Notes: generated by a model from the sequence alone, not told the origin. DNA of 64,000 nt from Pelodera strongyloides (GCA_036852015.1 JAANDG010000067.1:1-64000); one strand, 5' to 3'; shown: positions 1-11,513, counted from the stretch's first letter. Numbers and translations are program-made.

Positions 1-468
1 CATGTCGACAGCTCCAACAAGGAGTGTAATGGATAAAAGAATAGTTGTCACCAGTAACGACAGTGGGTAGGGACTCGAGCCAGAACATGATCTGAAATTG
101 TGTACTTTTATATAACAGCTAGCTACTTTTTATGTACAATATATGTTGCCAAAATTAAAAAAACACTCTAGCACTCAGATAGACGTGGTCTACGCACCAA
201 CCTATGCCAAGTTTTGAAGCCAGACTTACCTCAAGTTGCTTTCGTTTTGCTTCCTTCCGAATTTGTTGGTGGCTGTTTCAAACTCATCTAAGAATACGCG
301 AAATGATTCCGCAGAAGACAAACCTTCCTGTGCGTTCGTCATAATATGGTACTCGTAGGAACTGTCATCGCTACCTAGATTCATGTCACCATTATGAATA
401 AACCAAAAAGTCAACATACACAACGACAAACCAAAAAATAAAACACACACAACGCAACGATTCAGCAT
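1..468 (-). CDS. 5' part of an unrecognised membrane protein gene
   Basis: Minus-strand start codon at 468-466 with a first exon 468-230 ending at a good donor (G|GTAAGT). It encodes about 79 residues: a short basic start (MLNR), a hydrophobic segment at about residues 5-23 typical of a type II signal anchor, then an acidic polar stretch. A second exon probably starts at 91 after TTTCAG; it joins in phase and stays open to the window edge, encoding another hydrophobic run. The gene continues outside the window. The start lies about 535 bp from the SUMO start and faces away from it. I do not recognise the family. A Golgi type II enzyme is possible from the N-terminus alone, but that is inference. 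Exon 1 is moderately sure, exon 2 weak. Confidence 0.45.
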
Positions 469-1003
469 TCCATTTGCTAACTATAACGAAAAGACAGCCG
501 TTAGGGTTCCGATAATTTGGTTGCCCTCTTCATTGTCGTTTTTTAATCTATATTTTGACTAAACTAAATGAATTTGGAAGTAAATAAACAGAAGCAAAAC
601 AAAAAAAAGACATCCGCAATATTTTGACTAAACTAAATGAATTTGGAAGTAAATTCGGATTCGCAAAAAAAAATTAAAAAAAAATTAACTTGGCACATTG
701 CCATACTATAGACTACAGGCTGCTACGTAGCCCTTTCGCACACTAAAAGAGGGGTGCAACGCAGTTCTCTGCGTCTCTAAAGGCGAGAGCAATTTGCGCG
801 GGAAATATAAGTGGCCAATATATTGATCGACGGTCATTTTCGCGAATTTTCGCGAGTCCCGGTTGTTTTTCGCTTTTTGGCGTGATGTTCAGTTCTCTGG
901 CGAAGACGTGTAGCTGAATTATCATTAGTTTTTGTGCTTTCACCCGCAATCTCCTGTTATCCTACGTCCATGCTAATTGAACCTTGTACGTATTTTTTTT
1001 AAG
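469..1003. promoter_or_regulatory. Divergent intergenic region between the left-edge gene and SUMO
   Basis: Short region shared by two divergent genes, so it should hold both promoters. It contains a 36 bp direct repeat (550-585 and 619-654, sharing TTTTGACTAAACTAAATG) separated by an A-rich spacer. The SUMO start at 1004 is directly preceded by TTTTTTTTAAG, which fits a 3' splice acceptor used for spliced-leader addition. No TATA box or other named site stands out. Confidence 0.4.
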
Positions 1004-1894
1004 ATGGCCGATAACGGAGAAAATGCTGCCGCCGGCGAGGGTGGAGAAAAGGAATACATCAAGCTTAAGGTCGTCGGTCAGGTGCGTGGTTTGAATTGCC
1101 AATATTGGTCTTCCCTTGTTTACGTTCTTATGGGCTTTGTAGTGTGTTAACGCGGCTCTCTATTATATAAGCTGACTATACTCTTTAGCTGACTATACTC
1201 TTTTAGGACTCAAATGAGGTCCACTTCCGCGTCAAATTCGGAACATCAATGGGAAAGTTGAAGAAATCATTTGCTGATCGTACCGGCGTCTCTGTCTCTT
1301 CATTGAGGTATTTTTGTGCATATTTCGTTGAAGTTGTTGCTCAAATACACCTAAGCATTTCGTTTGAATTTTCCACGCTACCTGTACATGATTATTAGGA
1401 TTGTTGTACGAATAGAGATCTATGTGACCTACTTAGCGACTATTTTTTCAGGTTTTTGTTTGATGGACGGAGGATTAACGATGAAGATACACCCAAATCA
1501 CTCGAAATGGAGGAGGATGATGTTATCGAGGTACTTTAATTGTTTGGCAGTGTGCATGTACTCTCGCTGAATGAACGTTTTCGGCAGCGTTCCATCATAT
1601 CCTAGTCACTTTTCAAGTTATCAGTTTCGAATACTGTTCTGGACATAATCCCGTTGACGAACTGACCGGCGAAACCACCTCCAAATTAGCATATCTCGTA
1701 CAGTTGGAAGGTGGTTTTGAGCTAGCACACATACCACCGTCGTGATTAGAATGTGAAGTATGCCAAGTGCTACCAAAAATGTCAAAAATATAAAACTATT
1801 TTGTCTGTCGAGTTTTCCATTAAATTTGCTTTCAGCAAATTGGTAATGTCTATCATTGCAGGTCTACCAGGAACAACTCGGTGGTGGATTTTAA
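1004..1894 (+). CDS. smo-1: SUMO (small ubiquitin-like modifier), smo-1 orthologue
   Basis: Four exons: 1004-1081, 1207-1307, 1452-1530 and 1862-1894, total 291 bp, 96 residues, all phases matching. The protein is the SUMO beta-grasp fold: a short flexible acidic N-terminus, then EYIKLKVVGQDSNEVHFRVK, the RTGVSVSSLRFLFDGRRIND core and a C-terminus EVYQEQLGGGF. The di-glycine near the end is the site that SUMO proteases expose before conjugation to target lysines through E1 (AOS-1/UBA-2) and UBC-9. The sequence is close to C. elegans SMO-1. The start follows TTTTTTTTAAG, consistent with spliced-leader trans-splicing. A polyadenylation signal AATAAA lies at 2073-2078. The 3' end runs into the convergent transporter gene. 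The identification is secure. Confidence 0.97.
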
Positions 1895-2037
1895 CACCAT
1901 GTGCAATGATACTCATACCATGCCGTTCTCCCCGTGATATCTATATTGGTTATATTGGAAATTCCGACGCGTCACTACGGTTAAACCGATCATCTCATTT
2001 TGTTATTTGTTAGTGTGAACATGCTGCAATTTTACAT

Positions 2038-2078
2038 TTTATTTTTTTATTAATCTGTTAATATACCCTGAAAATAAA
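2038..2078. promoter_or_regulatory. Overlapping polyadenylation signals of two convergent genes
   Basis: AATAAA on the plus strand at 2073-2078 serves SUMO, and AATAAA on the minus strand (TTTATT at 2038-2043) suits the convergent transporter. Each signal lies inside the other gene's 3' untranslated region, so the two mRNAs should overlap by a few tens of bases. Confidence 0.5.
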
Positions 2079-2111
2079 TCGTGTACATAACGCAAGTTGT
2101 CAGTGATGGAA

Positions 2112-5100
2112 TTATCGGCAATGATCGTCTGTGGGTGGCTTTGTTCGGTTGTCCTTGGGTTTTGTAGTTGTTGAGAGATTCCTTTGGTTCCTCTGCAAAG
2201 GTGGCTTCTGGTTTCGTCCATGGTGCTGCCTAGACTTATATAAATGTGCCTATGAGCTTTTTGATCTTACTATTTGTTGAATTCATCCGCTTTGGCGAAA
2301 ATGCCTATGTTTCGTTACCTTGTATCCTGGGCGGAAGCAATATAGACCATTTGTGAAGAATAATATTGCTGCGTGGACTGTGAATATTGTACTCCACTGG
2401 ATGTTGTCGTTGTCCGTTAGCTGGCCTACTGTAATGTGATTATCTTTCAAGCAAAAACTTGATATATTCGTTATATTTCTCTTAATCATATGTTCAAATC
2501 TCTACCAATGAATGGGACGAGGAGCATGCAGAAGCAGTTGAGGAAGGAGACGTTTCCCATTACGAAAGTGGAGTATTGTCTTGCAACCAGTTGAGCCGAT
2601 TTGAAGAACCCGCCGGAATTGAAGCATGAAATTGTGTACTTGTAGAATAGTCCATTTCATTGTGCGCATCAGATTCGATATTTTTATCATCATCACTGTG
2701 GCTTTGGTTGAATGTGACCGAGGCCAATATTTCCACACAGGAGTTCAGTTTTGAAACTATTGCGAAATCTTGTAAAGTGCAAGCGTTGCGAAATACGCGC
2801 GGTGACGTCATTTCCTTTTGAGGGCGCGCTCAGGATGCTGAGAGGGGGAACACATGCCGCAAGTAACCTTGAAAACCAACTGTACCGTATGACCTAACGG
2901 GTGCGAGGAGTGCGCCGGGATTTTAGGCGGTACACCTGTGATTCTTAGCGTCGTGTCAGTACGACTAGCAATCTTGAACCCTTCCGAACCACTGGCGAGC
3001 TCTCTGCCCTCAGAACGCGAAACAGATGGTGCGTGGCGCAAAAAATCAGTGCGCATACATTTTTCGCCAGGCTCTCGCGAAAGCGCCGAACATCCTTTCG
3101 CGAAACCCTGGCGCAGTCGCCGCGCACCTTTTATCTGGTTCTACGGAAATTTTCGCGTTTTCGTACATTTACCGCGTATACCTTTCACCGCGGGAACTTT
3201 TCGCGCCGCCCGAGTTTCGTCAATTCTAGGGTTTTATATAGTTGGCAATTCGTATCATACCGAGTATTGCATTTGACAGTATGATGAGTAGAATATTTGG
3301 GATGACAAGTGGATCGGGGATGAAGGCGAGCGTCGCGAATGAGAGGCACATTCCACCTGAAATAGCCATTTGGAGTTGTTACTGGCGCGCCATCCGCGCA
3401 CGTCTGGCGGGTCCGTCTGAATGCATTATAGACTCTTCCTTTTTCTAGGGTATCTGCGTTTTAGACGAAGTAGTACGCGGCTTTGTTACCTACTACAGGT
3501 CCACTAGCTCAGAAGATCGAAAATTATTACACAGTGAAAATTTGCGCAATAGGCACGCGTGCGATAGAGTGGGCTTGTACACCGCGCACCTCTGGCATAA
3601 CCACGAGTTCTCAAATACCACTTCGCGAACTTGTGGCGCACACATTTTGCGCGCAGTTTCATCAGTGTGATGATGCGCCTCAGCTGCTAGTCTATTCAAC
3701 GAAGTGTTGGCTAATGATTCCACTCACATACCGAGCGCCAAAGTGTTGAACAGACGAAGTTTCGCCTTTTCACTTAGAAAATCGATTCGGTCGGAGGCGA
3801 GTCCCGCCGCTATCTTCACCAAAAACATTGAAAATGGTGGTAGTGCGGAAATTACACCATTCCAGACGAGCGACTTGACTTGAAGAGCCTTGAATAGTGG
3901 TGAATAATGAAGAGCATTGTGGTTTTTGTGCGCTTCTGTATTTCTGATTACCTTGCATAGTCGCGACGACTTCGCGAACGTCACCGCGAAAAAAGGGCCG
4001 TAATTTAAGTGGGCGCATATTTGGCGCACTTATGGCGCACATTTATTACCCATCTGCAAAATGTGCCTTGTTTTTTGCCGCGCACCTTTATCAGCTTTAC
4101 AATTAGTGCACATGGAGTCTCATTAGTGAAAGAAGGAGCTCGAGGAATTACGCTACTAAACTTATCAGCCTACCGTTTTCAAGTAGATTGGTGTGTACTG
4201 GAGCAAAAGTTGCGTTCCCATAAAGTTACCGAACGCAGCGATCCATACTGCCCAAATTTCGCCTGGAATGCTGACATTATAATTTATTGTTGGGAATTTT
4301 ATAGTGTTCCGGATATAGCGTATCTAGTCCTCGACGTATTTCCGGATTGTTTTGTTTTGTGGTACACCACGTTATAATTTCCTTGATTTTAAAGCGATAT
4401 AACGGCCAGCTTTTCAAGGTACAACTGTATTCCCATACGTTGTACGCAAACGAACATCATTAGTTTAAAAAATCGCACAGCACAGCGCAGTTATTTACCT
4501 GCACTACGTGGCAATACAGCGTCCAGGTTAAGCTTCAAAAACCGGCCGTAATACCGCTTTAAACCTTTAAAAACACAGATCCAGATTGTACCTGATTTCA
4601 TGATTTTCGCATACGGTACTTGGTGCTTTGTATTTACTTGCGTTTCCTCTTTGCCATGGAGAATTTTTAAAAGTTCTTTTACGCTGACGAATTGGTGCTT
4701 GCGGGGAGCATCTCTGCAATATAGGGTAATTGCCCTTTCTCTTTTAACCTCTCTCTCTCCCTATCTCCCTCCCTCCCTCCCTCCATCTCTTTCTCTCTCT
4801 CTCTCTTTCTCTTTCAAATTATCGCTCTCATTCTCTCCCCCTCTTTCACATTCACTCTCTATTAGAAAATAACCTGTAAAATATGACAAATATAGAAAAG
4901 AAGAAGACTGTGGCAGCAGAATGAATATAATACACAGAGGCCCATCCATGCGTCTCGCACATTAATCCGCCCAAAGGCATTGTCATCACGGGTGCAGTCT
5001 GGAAAAAAATAAGTAAAATAATTCACAGTTTCGCGTCGGTGCCGCGCAAAATATGGGGCTGTGGAGTGGCGCACCCTATTTCGCACGAAGTGTGCGCAGT

Positions 5101-6122
5101 AAGTGCGGCGCAACGGCGGTGCAGCAGCAATGCATGGCGCAGTTTCTAAATTTTGCAACAGGTGCACCAGGTTTTCACCACTTCCAACTTTCTGCGCGAT
5201 GTGCGCAGCGCAACGTAACATTCCAAATGAATTTGTACTTTGTAGTCTGTAGCTTCTAAACTGTAAACCTGCATGAAACTGCTGAGAATGGCCACAAAGA
5301 ATCCGCTCTGTTTTAGTGTACTCCAATGTGCAGTGATTTGTCCGACCACTGGAAGGCAGGCAGCTAGAGCCACACCCTGCACGACACGACATAGAACCAT
5401 ATAGTAGATGTCATCAGATCCTGGAAGATATCAATAAATTACTATATATTGATTACATTAGACAGAACGCGCTTTGCGTACCTATTTTGGTACGCATACT
5501 GTGATGGGTAACATTCAAGTGGTGGTTATAGAATGGCGTATTCATAGTTTAAAGCGAAATGCCCCTTTGGAAAATTTGCATATGATAAGCAAATTCTATG
5601 TATCCTATGCTAATTTTGTAAGATCGTCCACGGCAATCGTACAAAATTAGCATAGGATACATAGGATTTGCTTATCATATGCAAATTTTCCAAAGAGGCT
5701 AGAATTTCGCTTTAAACCTTGTACCTTGCAAATACAATACCGCACAGCGCTGATGCAAAGCTTCGTGTCGCCGCAGCGATGAAACTATGAAACCCCCACG
5801 CCTGTGGTGAGCAAACAAAAGAGGATTGGCCACAGTGGACAGCGCATACACCCTTGGTTGCGCAAGAATTCGTAGGACTCCAGTCGGTGCACCGGCCAGC
5901 AGTTTCGCCAGATGTGCGCCATAAGTGTGTCACAGGTGCGTCAACCAGAATTGTGCTTATTTCAACCTGGATTCTTTGCCGCGAGTGGAAAGAGCGCTGT
6001 TGAGGTGGCTGATAGGATTCCAATGACGAAGAAGAGACGGCGCGGTCCGAATTTATTGAGAAGCCAGATTAAGGGATAGACCTGAAGTGAACAAACCTTA
6101 TTCTTGCTTTCCTCTCTCTTTC

Positions 6123-6156
<34 letters not shown>

Positions 6157-7976
6157 GCTGTCTCCCTCTCTCGTGATCTCTCCCCCAATAGTACTCTCCT
6201 TCTCCTGACTATCTCTCTTCGCACCTTCTCTACTCCAATTCCATAGCGGTTAAATTACTTTGACACTGCGGGGGTTTATCGATAAAGTTGAGTAAATGTA
6301 AAGTATGTCCGTTGTTCGGTGCATGCATATTCCTTTTTATATATGAAAATCATTGACTTACAGCTACCATCGCCCCAATAGCGACCGACATAAGCAGTGC
6401 CGTCTTTTCACCCGCTGTTTTCTTTAGGTAGTCGTCTTTTGTCTGGAAGAATATAGTTTTCAATGATGAAGACGCCAGGCTTCAACCCCTTAGATCTTAG
6501 GCTTACAATTAGGCTTAGCAGCGTTTCAGCTAGCATGTGTACGACCTTTGACGCTGCAGACACGGAGCCCATAAACTGTGCCGCCCATGCATCGCGCTCA
6601 TCCGTCCAAATTTTGCCCACAACGCAAAGAAAAGAAAACAAAATCACCCAATAACAAATACGTACACAGGCGGCTGTGGTAATTAAATTTAAATAATTCA
6701 CCACGTGACTAGAGGACTCGAATATTTATAAAAACAGTCACTTACCTCCTTTCGATGCAAAATTGCCTGCACAAAACGCTCCTCAATATCAGAAAACGGT
6801 GCCATAATCGACCAAATTGTGTAGTTTAATCTGGTTGGTTTTATCTAAAACGTATAATCTTGTTCGATAAATAAATATATAATCGACTACGGTAGACTAC
6901 GGTGTACTATTTACCGATAGATGTCCATTTGCCCGAATAGGGAGTCTATCATTTTAAAGGGAATATGCATGCCCTTTTTGAAGTTAAGCTGTATTAATAG
7001 AATGTGTGTTCCTCATTAAGGAAACAACAACAAAAATTGTTAAAAGTTTCCCATTTAAAAGAAAATGATTTTCAAAGTTCATCTTTTCCATAGTAAACGC
7101 GTTGCTTGACCCCCTGGCTTACACGGCAGTGCTGATGGAACAAAAAATTTAGCATATGATTGCATACATCGGCATATAGCATGCAACAGCGACATATTTG
7201 CATGCAAATGAGAATATTCGAATTTACATATTCAGTCGCCTACTTAATTTCATGTCTGGTGTGGAAACTCTAGTTTCGCAGTTGTTTTGCTCATTTTGAG
7301 TGCCTACATATTCCCTTTAATATGGAAATGACTACACAAAACTACAATTTCATGTTGTCTACCTGTGTGGCGGACCCCTTTTCCGCTGCGAATGCGCGGA
7401 GATTTATCAGTGTACAAACAACCTCTCTCCCTCCATTTATAGCAAAAATAATTACTATCTTACCTCGGCCGGCTTCTCCCAACAAATCAGCGTAAAGTTG
7501 AGCGTAAGTATATTTGACAAACATATACTCAAACACAGAAAGGAAGATAATAGAATGAAGTAACGGGTACGGTGTCCGAAGGAGAAGGCGCAATTGACCT
7601 GCAATTTGACGAAGTTAGACTTCATGGCTCAACGACAAGGTTCTCATCTAGTGCCAGCACAACCGTGGTTCGCTTACAGCATCAGATCACCAGTATTTTA
7701 TCCGTTCGGGGAAAAGCATGACGGAACTTGCCCCAGTTGTTTGGCTTATCTGGTTTATGTTGGGAAGAATACAGTGAGAGGATCCAGCTGGATTCGAACT
7801 CCGGTTGTGTGGCTGACGTTAATCGTCTTATGGAGGTTACTGCTTACCCCATCAGTAGACTCGTCGTCCTGAGACTTTTCAGTTGGAATATCTGATTTTA
7901 TAATCCGCTCGGTGTTTACTTCTTTAGTTTCATTAGGGACTGATTTCCTTGGTTCAGTATATTCATGAATTGTCAT
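2112..7976 (-). CDS. SLC17-type major facilitator (sodium/phosphate or vesicular anion transporter)
   Basis: Thirteen exons read downward: 7976-7848, 7598-7464, 6442-6362, 6081-5967, 5420-5269, 4998-4874, 4713-4592, 4262-4174, 3888-3732, 3356-3261, 2625-2506, 2428-2319, 2192-2112. Total 1512 bp, 503 residues, the usual SLC17 length. SLC17 hallmarks in order: GHRTRYFILL at TM1, AVYPLIWLLNKFGPRRLFF, CRVVQGVALAACLPVVGQIT, MPLGGLMC, then a hydrophilic central loop, NGVISALPPF, GLASDRIDFLSE, and NSGGFFKSAQLVARQYS before TM11. A hydrophilic C-tail ends at 2112. The start follows TTATTCAG. These proteins move organic anions or phosphate at plasma or vesicle membranes; the substrate cannot be told here. 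Odd point: the intron before 2625 ends in TTTCAT, not TTTCAG. Introns carry CT repeats, a hairpin element and GC-rich repeats. An alternative 3' AG at 2190 would give a longer tail. Confidence 0.92.
2820..4110. repeat. GC-rich GGTGCGCCA-type repeat cluster in transporter introns
   Basis: The introns here hold many short GC-rich words such as TGGCGCAC, GTGCGC and TTCGCG in a locally AT-rich genome. Similar patches lie at 5040-5210, 8385-8445, 13345-13520, 16790-16870, 20020-20110, 22735-22790, 30960-31080, 31850-31980, 32940-33070, 33985-34085 and 34360-34435. They do not code for anything recognisable. Confidence 0.5.
4741..4860. repeat. CT-rich microsatellite
   Basis: A run of CTCTCT, CTCCCT and CTTTCT units in the transporter intron between exons ending at 4874 and starting at 4713. 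On the coding strand it reads as purine-rich GA. Confidence 0.9.
5549..5715. mobile_element. TTAA-bounded hairpin element (AAAGCGAAATG family), copy 1
   Basis: Starts and ends in TTAA with AAAGCGAAAT / ATTTCGCTTT termini. The two arms, including TTTGGAAAATTTGCATATGA and its complement, are close to perfect inverted copies with a very short loop, so the whole element can fold into one hairpin. It lacks a few bases near the left end compared with the copies at 11514, 24104 and 63589. It sits in the transporter intron 5966-5421. It has no coding capacity, so it is a MITE-like element. Confidence 0.85.
5725..5801 (-). pseudogene. Possible decayed duplicate exon of the SLC17 gene
   Basis: An acceptor-flanked, donor-flanked open segment inside the intron 5966-5421 reads WGFHSFIAAATRSFASALCG. 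This resembles the SLC17 segment normally following the PLAA motif. It is out of phase with the exon ending at 5967 (inclusion brings an early stop), while skipping it joins 5967 to 5420 in perfect phase. It is therefore either a dead copy of the neighbouring exon or a chance match. Inference only. Confidence 0.35.
6112..6190. repeat. CT-rich microsatellite
   Basis: A second run of CTCTCT and CTCCCT units in the same transporter gene, just upstream of the exon 6081-5967. It forms a long pyrimidine run on the plus strand. Confidence 0.9.
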
Positions 7977-8943
7977 TGAATCTGAATAAAAGGAGGTTAA
8001 AGCGGTATTGAAACTTTTGTCACGTGTCAGAGAGTTGTCAGAGTGTTACATACGTAGGTGTCAGAGATCTTTGTGACAGAACTAATTCCTAATGACGAGC
8101 CTAATCGAGGTTTGCCAAAGCGATAGCAAGATAGAATGAAACATTTAATAAAACATTTTCGCAATATTATTAAGAACCAGATGTTAACCGCTTCAAAAGC
8201 ACGACGATAACCCTTTGTTATCGTATGCTTTTTTTCGCAAAATGTAAAGAATACGAAATTAGACGGGGTCAAAACCACTTTTTGTTATAATTTATTCATC
8301 AGAGCACACGAGATCGTTTGCAAAGACTTTGGAAATGAACTAACGATCATTGTAAAAAACCGATCCCCCGTCAAAAAGGAATAAGCTGAGGTGCGCGGAA
8401 TGTGCGCCTCGGGTGCGCGGAGATTGCGCGTGGGGTGCGCAAATGGTGGAGGCTTTTTGTGTGGTTGATGCAGTACATCTTATGAAATGCAGATATTAAA
8501 ATACATAACATAGAATAACATTTATTACGAACAAATAAAAATGTATCGCGCAAGGTTAGACCACATCAATAAATATAAACGAGAAACTGTATTTGAAACA
8601 TAAATGGTACAATCATTGCAATTTTTCAGAATCAAAGCAAATACCATATTCCAATGATATAACAGTGTTGAGGTGTTTGTATACAACACATTCATATGCT
8701 TATAATTGCATTCTTTGCAAGAACACCCCCCGATTTATGAAGACAAAACATACGACTTTTATTTATAAAATAATATATTATCATATGCATTAGAAACTAA
8801 AGTGTATGCCGTAGTACAAAGTTGAACAAACCTTATTAACTGACAGTGAAAACATAGTCTGCAAAGCCGATCCCTGCCTGTCCTATCCTGACGATGTCGA
8901 ATATTTTGTTATCTGGAACTCGTCGGCAACCATGCTCACCAGG

Positions 8944-9082
8944 GGCCGTATGCACGAACGCGCCGGGAGGCTCCCAGCCTACCAGTGGGAGGTGAGAAGA
9001 AGAGAGGGATCACACGAATCGGGACGCGCAGAGCCAAATTCTCCCACCCAGGGAGGCTCCTGCTGTTTGTGAATACGGCCAC
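8944..9082. mobile_element. Inverted-repeat element with GGCCGTATKCAC ends, copy 1
   Basis: Begins GGCCGTATGCACGAACGCG, followed by GGGAGGCTCCC, and ends GGAGGCTCCTG then TTTGTGAATACGGCC. The ends are inverted copies of about 15 bases. A second copy with the same ends is at 38233-38381. No coding capacity. Confidence 0.75.
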
Positions 9083-9722
9083 AGGGAACTAAGTATACAA
9101 ATTCGCAGAATTCTTGTTTTGTACATCAAAAGATTTTTGCATGTACATTACGAATCACAAAGAACTGACTGCGAACTCCCGAGACTCGAGAATAAACATC
9201 AGTTTAGGTAACAAGTCATGTAGCTGAACTCTTTGAACATTACATTGAAGCAACCTAGAGTAAAGGAGCATCACTAAACCCTACCAATTGGCAATTGGCG
9301 TACAATATATCACGGTCCCTTGTTAGTATGATGGTGTCCTTACCGCACCAACATCTTAGGGTACCTTTTGGTTTGTGGGCTATTAGCCACTACCTCAAGA
9401 ACTGGTCATCTTTGTCCCTGCGACTCGTTGATCCAATAAACATTTATTATATATGGGAATGCAATTGACCAACATACGTTTCAAAAACCAGCTGTTATAC
9501 CGCATTAATACCCATGTTTATGTATGTACTACAGTTTGCAGTAGATTTAATCCGCGATTAGCTGGACAGTGGTTCGGTGAACAAAACACGCCATATATAT
9601 AAACTGCACACGTATATAGTTGTGGTTTGGTAGATCATCATTTTATAACAAGGATGTTTTTTATCTGTATTTTCAACATCTTCATTTTCTAGCAACACTT
9701 TTTGTAATGTATATTAAATCGA

Positions 9723-9850
9723 AAAACCTACAGGTTTTTGAAATGCATCGCGGATAACTGAATTTATACTAATTTATGTTCATGAGCATAAGCCGCATAA
9801 GAATGCTGGTGTATTCGGTGTTTCAAAAAGCGGCCGGTATTTCGCTTTAA
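9723..9850. mobile_element. TTAA MITE (CCGGTTTTTGAAAC family)
   Basis: Left part CAGGTTTTTGAAATGCATCG, right part ending GGCCGGTATTTCGCTTTAA. The left terminus is degraded. The middle carries the AATTTATGTTCAT and CATAAGAATGCTGGTGTA words found in the other copies. Confidence 0.65.
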
Positions 9851-10532
9851 ATCGAATTATGGACTTTCGCTCTCCACAAACACATACTAAAAGTAAAGAG
9901 GGTGAAGGAAAATTCTCAAATTCACATAAATTTGGTGCAAAACTGGTGCCAGCGTATGGTTGTTACGTCCCTGACATCGTACGGCTACATTTGAGGTGTC
10001 TGCATATGCATGCTCGTGAAGCCCTCTGTATAAATTATTCAAATACATATGAAACAGAACAAAGAAAAAAACAGGAATTTAGTGTGTATGAAACATTTCG
10101 CTATAACCTCTAAACTTGAGGTTAAACTAAACAATGAGGTGTTCACAAACATGATTACCCAATCCTCTACACAGCAACTCAGAGCATTTTTACGCGGCCT
10201 GAGTTTTAAAACAGTTCGTTACTCATAACGGCATGACATCATAACACAAGCGCATAACGGCATAGCGTCACGCGGTCCATTGTTATTTCAAACGACTGAG
10301 CCCTTACCACACCAAGTTCATTGTCTGATTCAAGCAACAAAAACCTTTTCCTTAGACATTTCTTTGTCAAATAAGTGAGCAATATACCGTAGAAAAGCTG
10401 ATCTTATCTACTAAAAAAGGGTTCCGCTTCAAGCTTCAAGCATTGGCAGTCCAGCCCGAAATGTCACGCTCGCAACCCCCGCCTCGACCAAAGGTTCATG
10501 CATTTCAGGTTGTCCTCGATTTTAACTGAGAC

Positions 10533-10605
10533 TCAGTCTGAGCCTAAGCCTAAGCCTAAGCCTAAGCCTAAGCCTAAGCCTAAGCCTAAGCCTAAGCCTA
10601 AACCC
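10533..10605. repeat. Interstitial telomere-like array (GCCTAA)n
   Basis: About eleven tandem copies of GCCTAA, the complement of the nematode telomere unit TTAGGC. The frame through it gives a (KP)n run, which is not a protein. It lies in gene-free DNA. Confidence 0.95.
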
Positions 10606-10916
10606 ACGCAAGGTTCATGTATTTACTCAATAAAAATTTCTTTAATTACCATTTTTTCTTTTCCCTTTTTTCAGTGGCATAAACCATTTGGAGACCAAAT
10701 CATGACCTCGGAGCTACTATTTTTGCTGGAAAATGGTTGCCAAAAATGGCCGGTCGCCATATGGTTTTCGGTGAAACCTTGTGTTTTTTCTGTGGTCTCG
10801 GCAGCCGTTCCTGCATATTTTCCTTTTCAAAAGTCACAAATTTACGTAAATCAATAGTATAATTCTTTTAATGTCCACGGTTATGTTATGATTAACAGAT
10901 AATTAGTCCACGCATG

Positions 10917-10967
10917 TAGGGCTTAGGCTTAGGCTCACCCCTCCCCCTATGCCTAAGCCTAAGCCGA
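10917..10967. repeat. Inverted pair of short telomere-like arrays
   Basis: GGGCTTAGGCTTAGGCTC is followed after a C-rich spacer by GCCTAAGCCTAAGCC. The two arrays therefore face each other as an inverted repeat about 300 bp from the larger array. Confidence 0.85.
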
Positions 10968-11196
10968 ATTGTAAATTTTTGAAAGCTGAAATGTGATTTT
11001 CGCGCTCTGCGACTCGCGATATAATCTCTCAAGAGATCAATGATGCTGTTTCATATTGAACCGTTGAATTCATATGTCTTTTATGTCTTGTTTCTATTTA
11101 TTCTTTATTTTTTTCGTCTTTCTACCTTACTTTCTATATGCTCAAATACTTTTTTATCCTTTTTGCCTTAGTCCCATTCCGTGAGTATTTTTATTT

Positions 11197-11380
11197 TTAA
11201 AGCGAAGTAGCGGCCGGTTTTTGAAACACATCGAATGCACCAGCATTCTAATGCAGATTATGCGAATGAACATAAATTAGAATAAAAATCGAGATATTCG
11301 AGCAACTTTACTGTACATACATACGTAAAAATTCAGCTGTCCACTATGAGTTTCAAAAACCGGCCGCTATTTCGCTTTTA
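11197..11380. mobile_element. TTAA MITE (CCGGTTTTTGAAAC family)
   Basis: TTAAAGCGAAGTAGCGGCCGG at the left and CCGGCCGCTATTTCGCTTTTA at the right form terminal inverted repeats of about 35 bp. The middle has the family words CAGCATTCTAATGCAG and AACATAAATTAGAATAAAAA. It is non-coding. Confidence 0.8.
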
Positions 11381-11513
11381 CAAAAGGAGTGTATTCAATT
11401 GAAAATTTGATAGAATTCTTAGGGAAATGGTCGAATTTTGAATTTCTTTAATTTTGCCTTTTCATATTTTTCATGTGCAATCTGCACAATAATCTGTTAC
11501 TATTTGAATTTTG

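Noticed and set aside
2050..2811. A three-exon 166-residue gene (2811-2564, 2428-2319, 2192-2050) with matching phases
   Set aside because: The same DNA in other frames carries clear SLC17 transmembrane sequence (GGFFKSAQLVARQYS; QWSTIFTVHAAILFF). The 166-residue frame has no family support, so its phase match is chance.
10498..10857. Open frame with a long Lys-Pro repeat
   Set aside because: It is a translation of the GCCTAA telomere-like array and has no other coding evidence.
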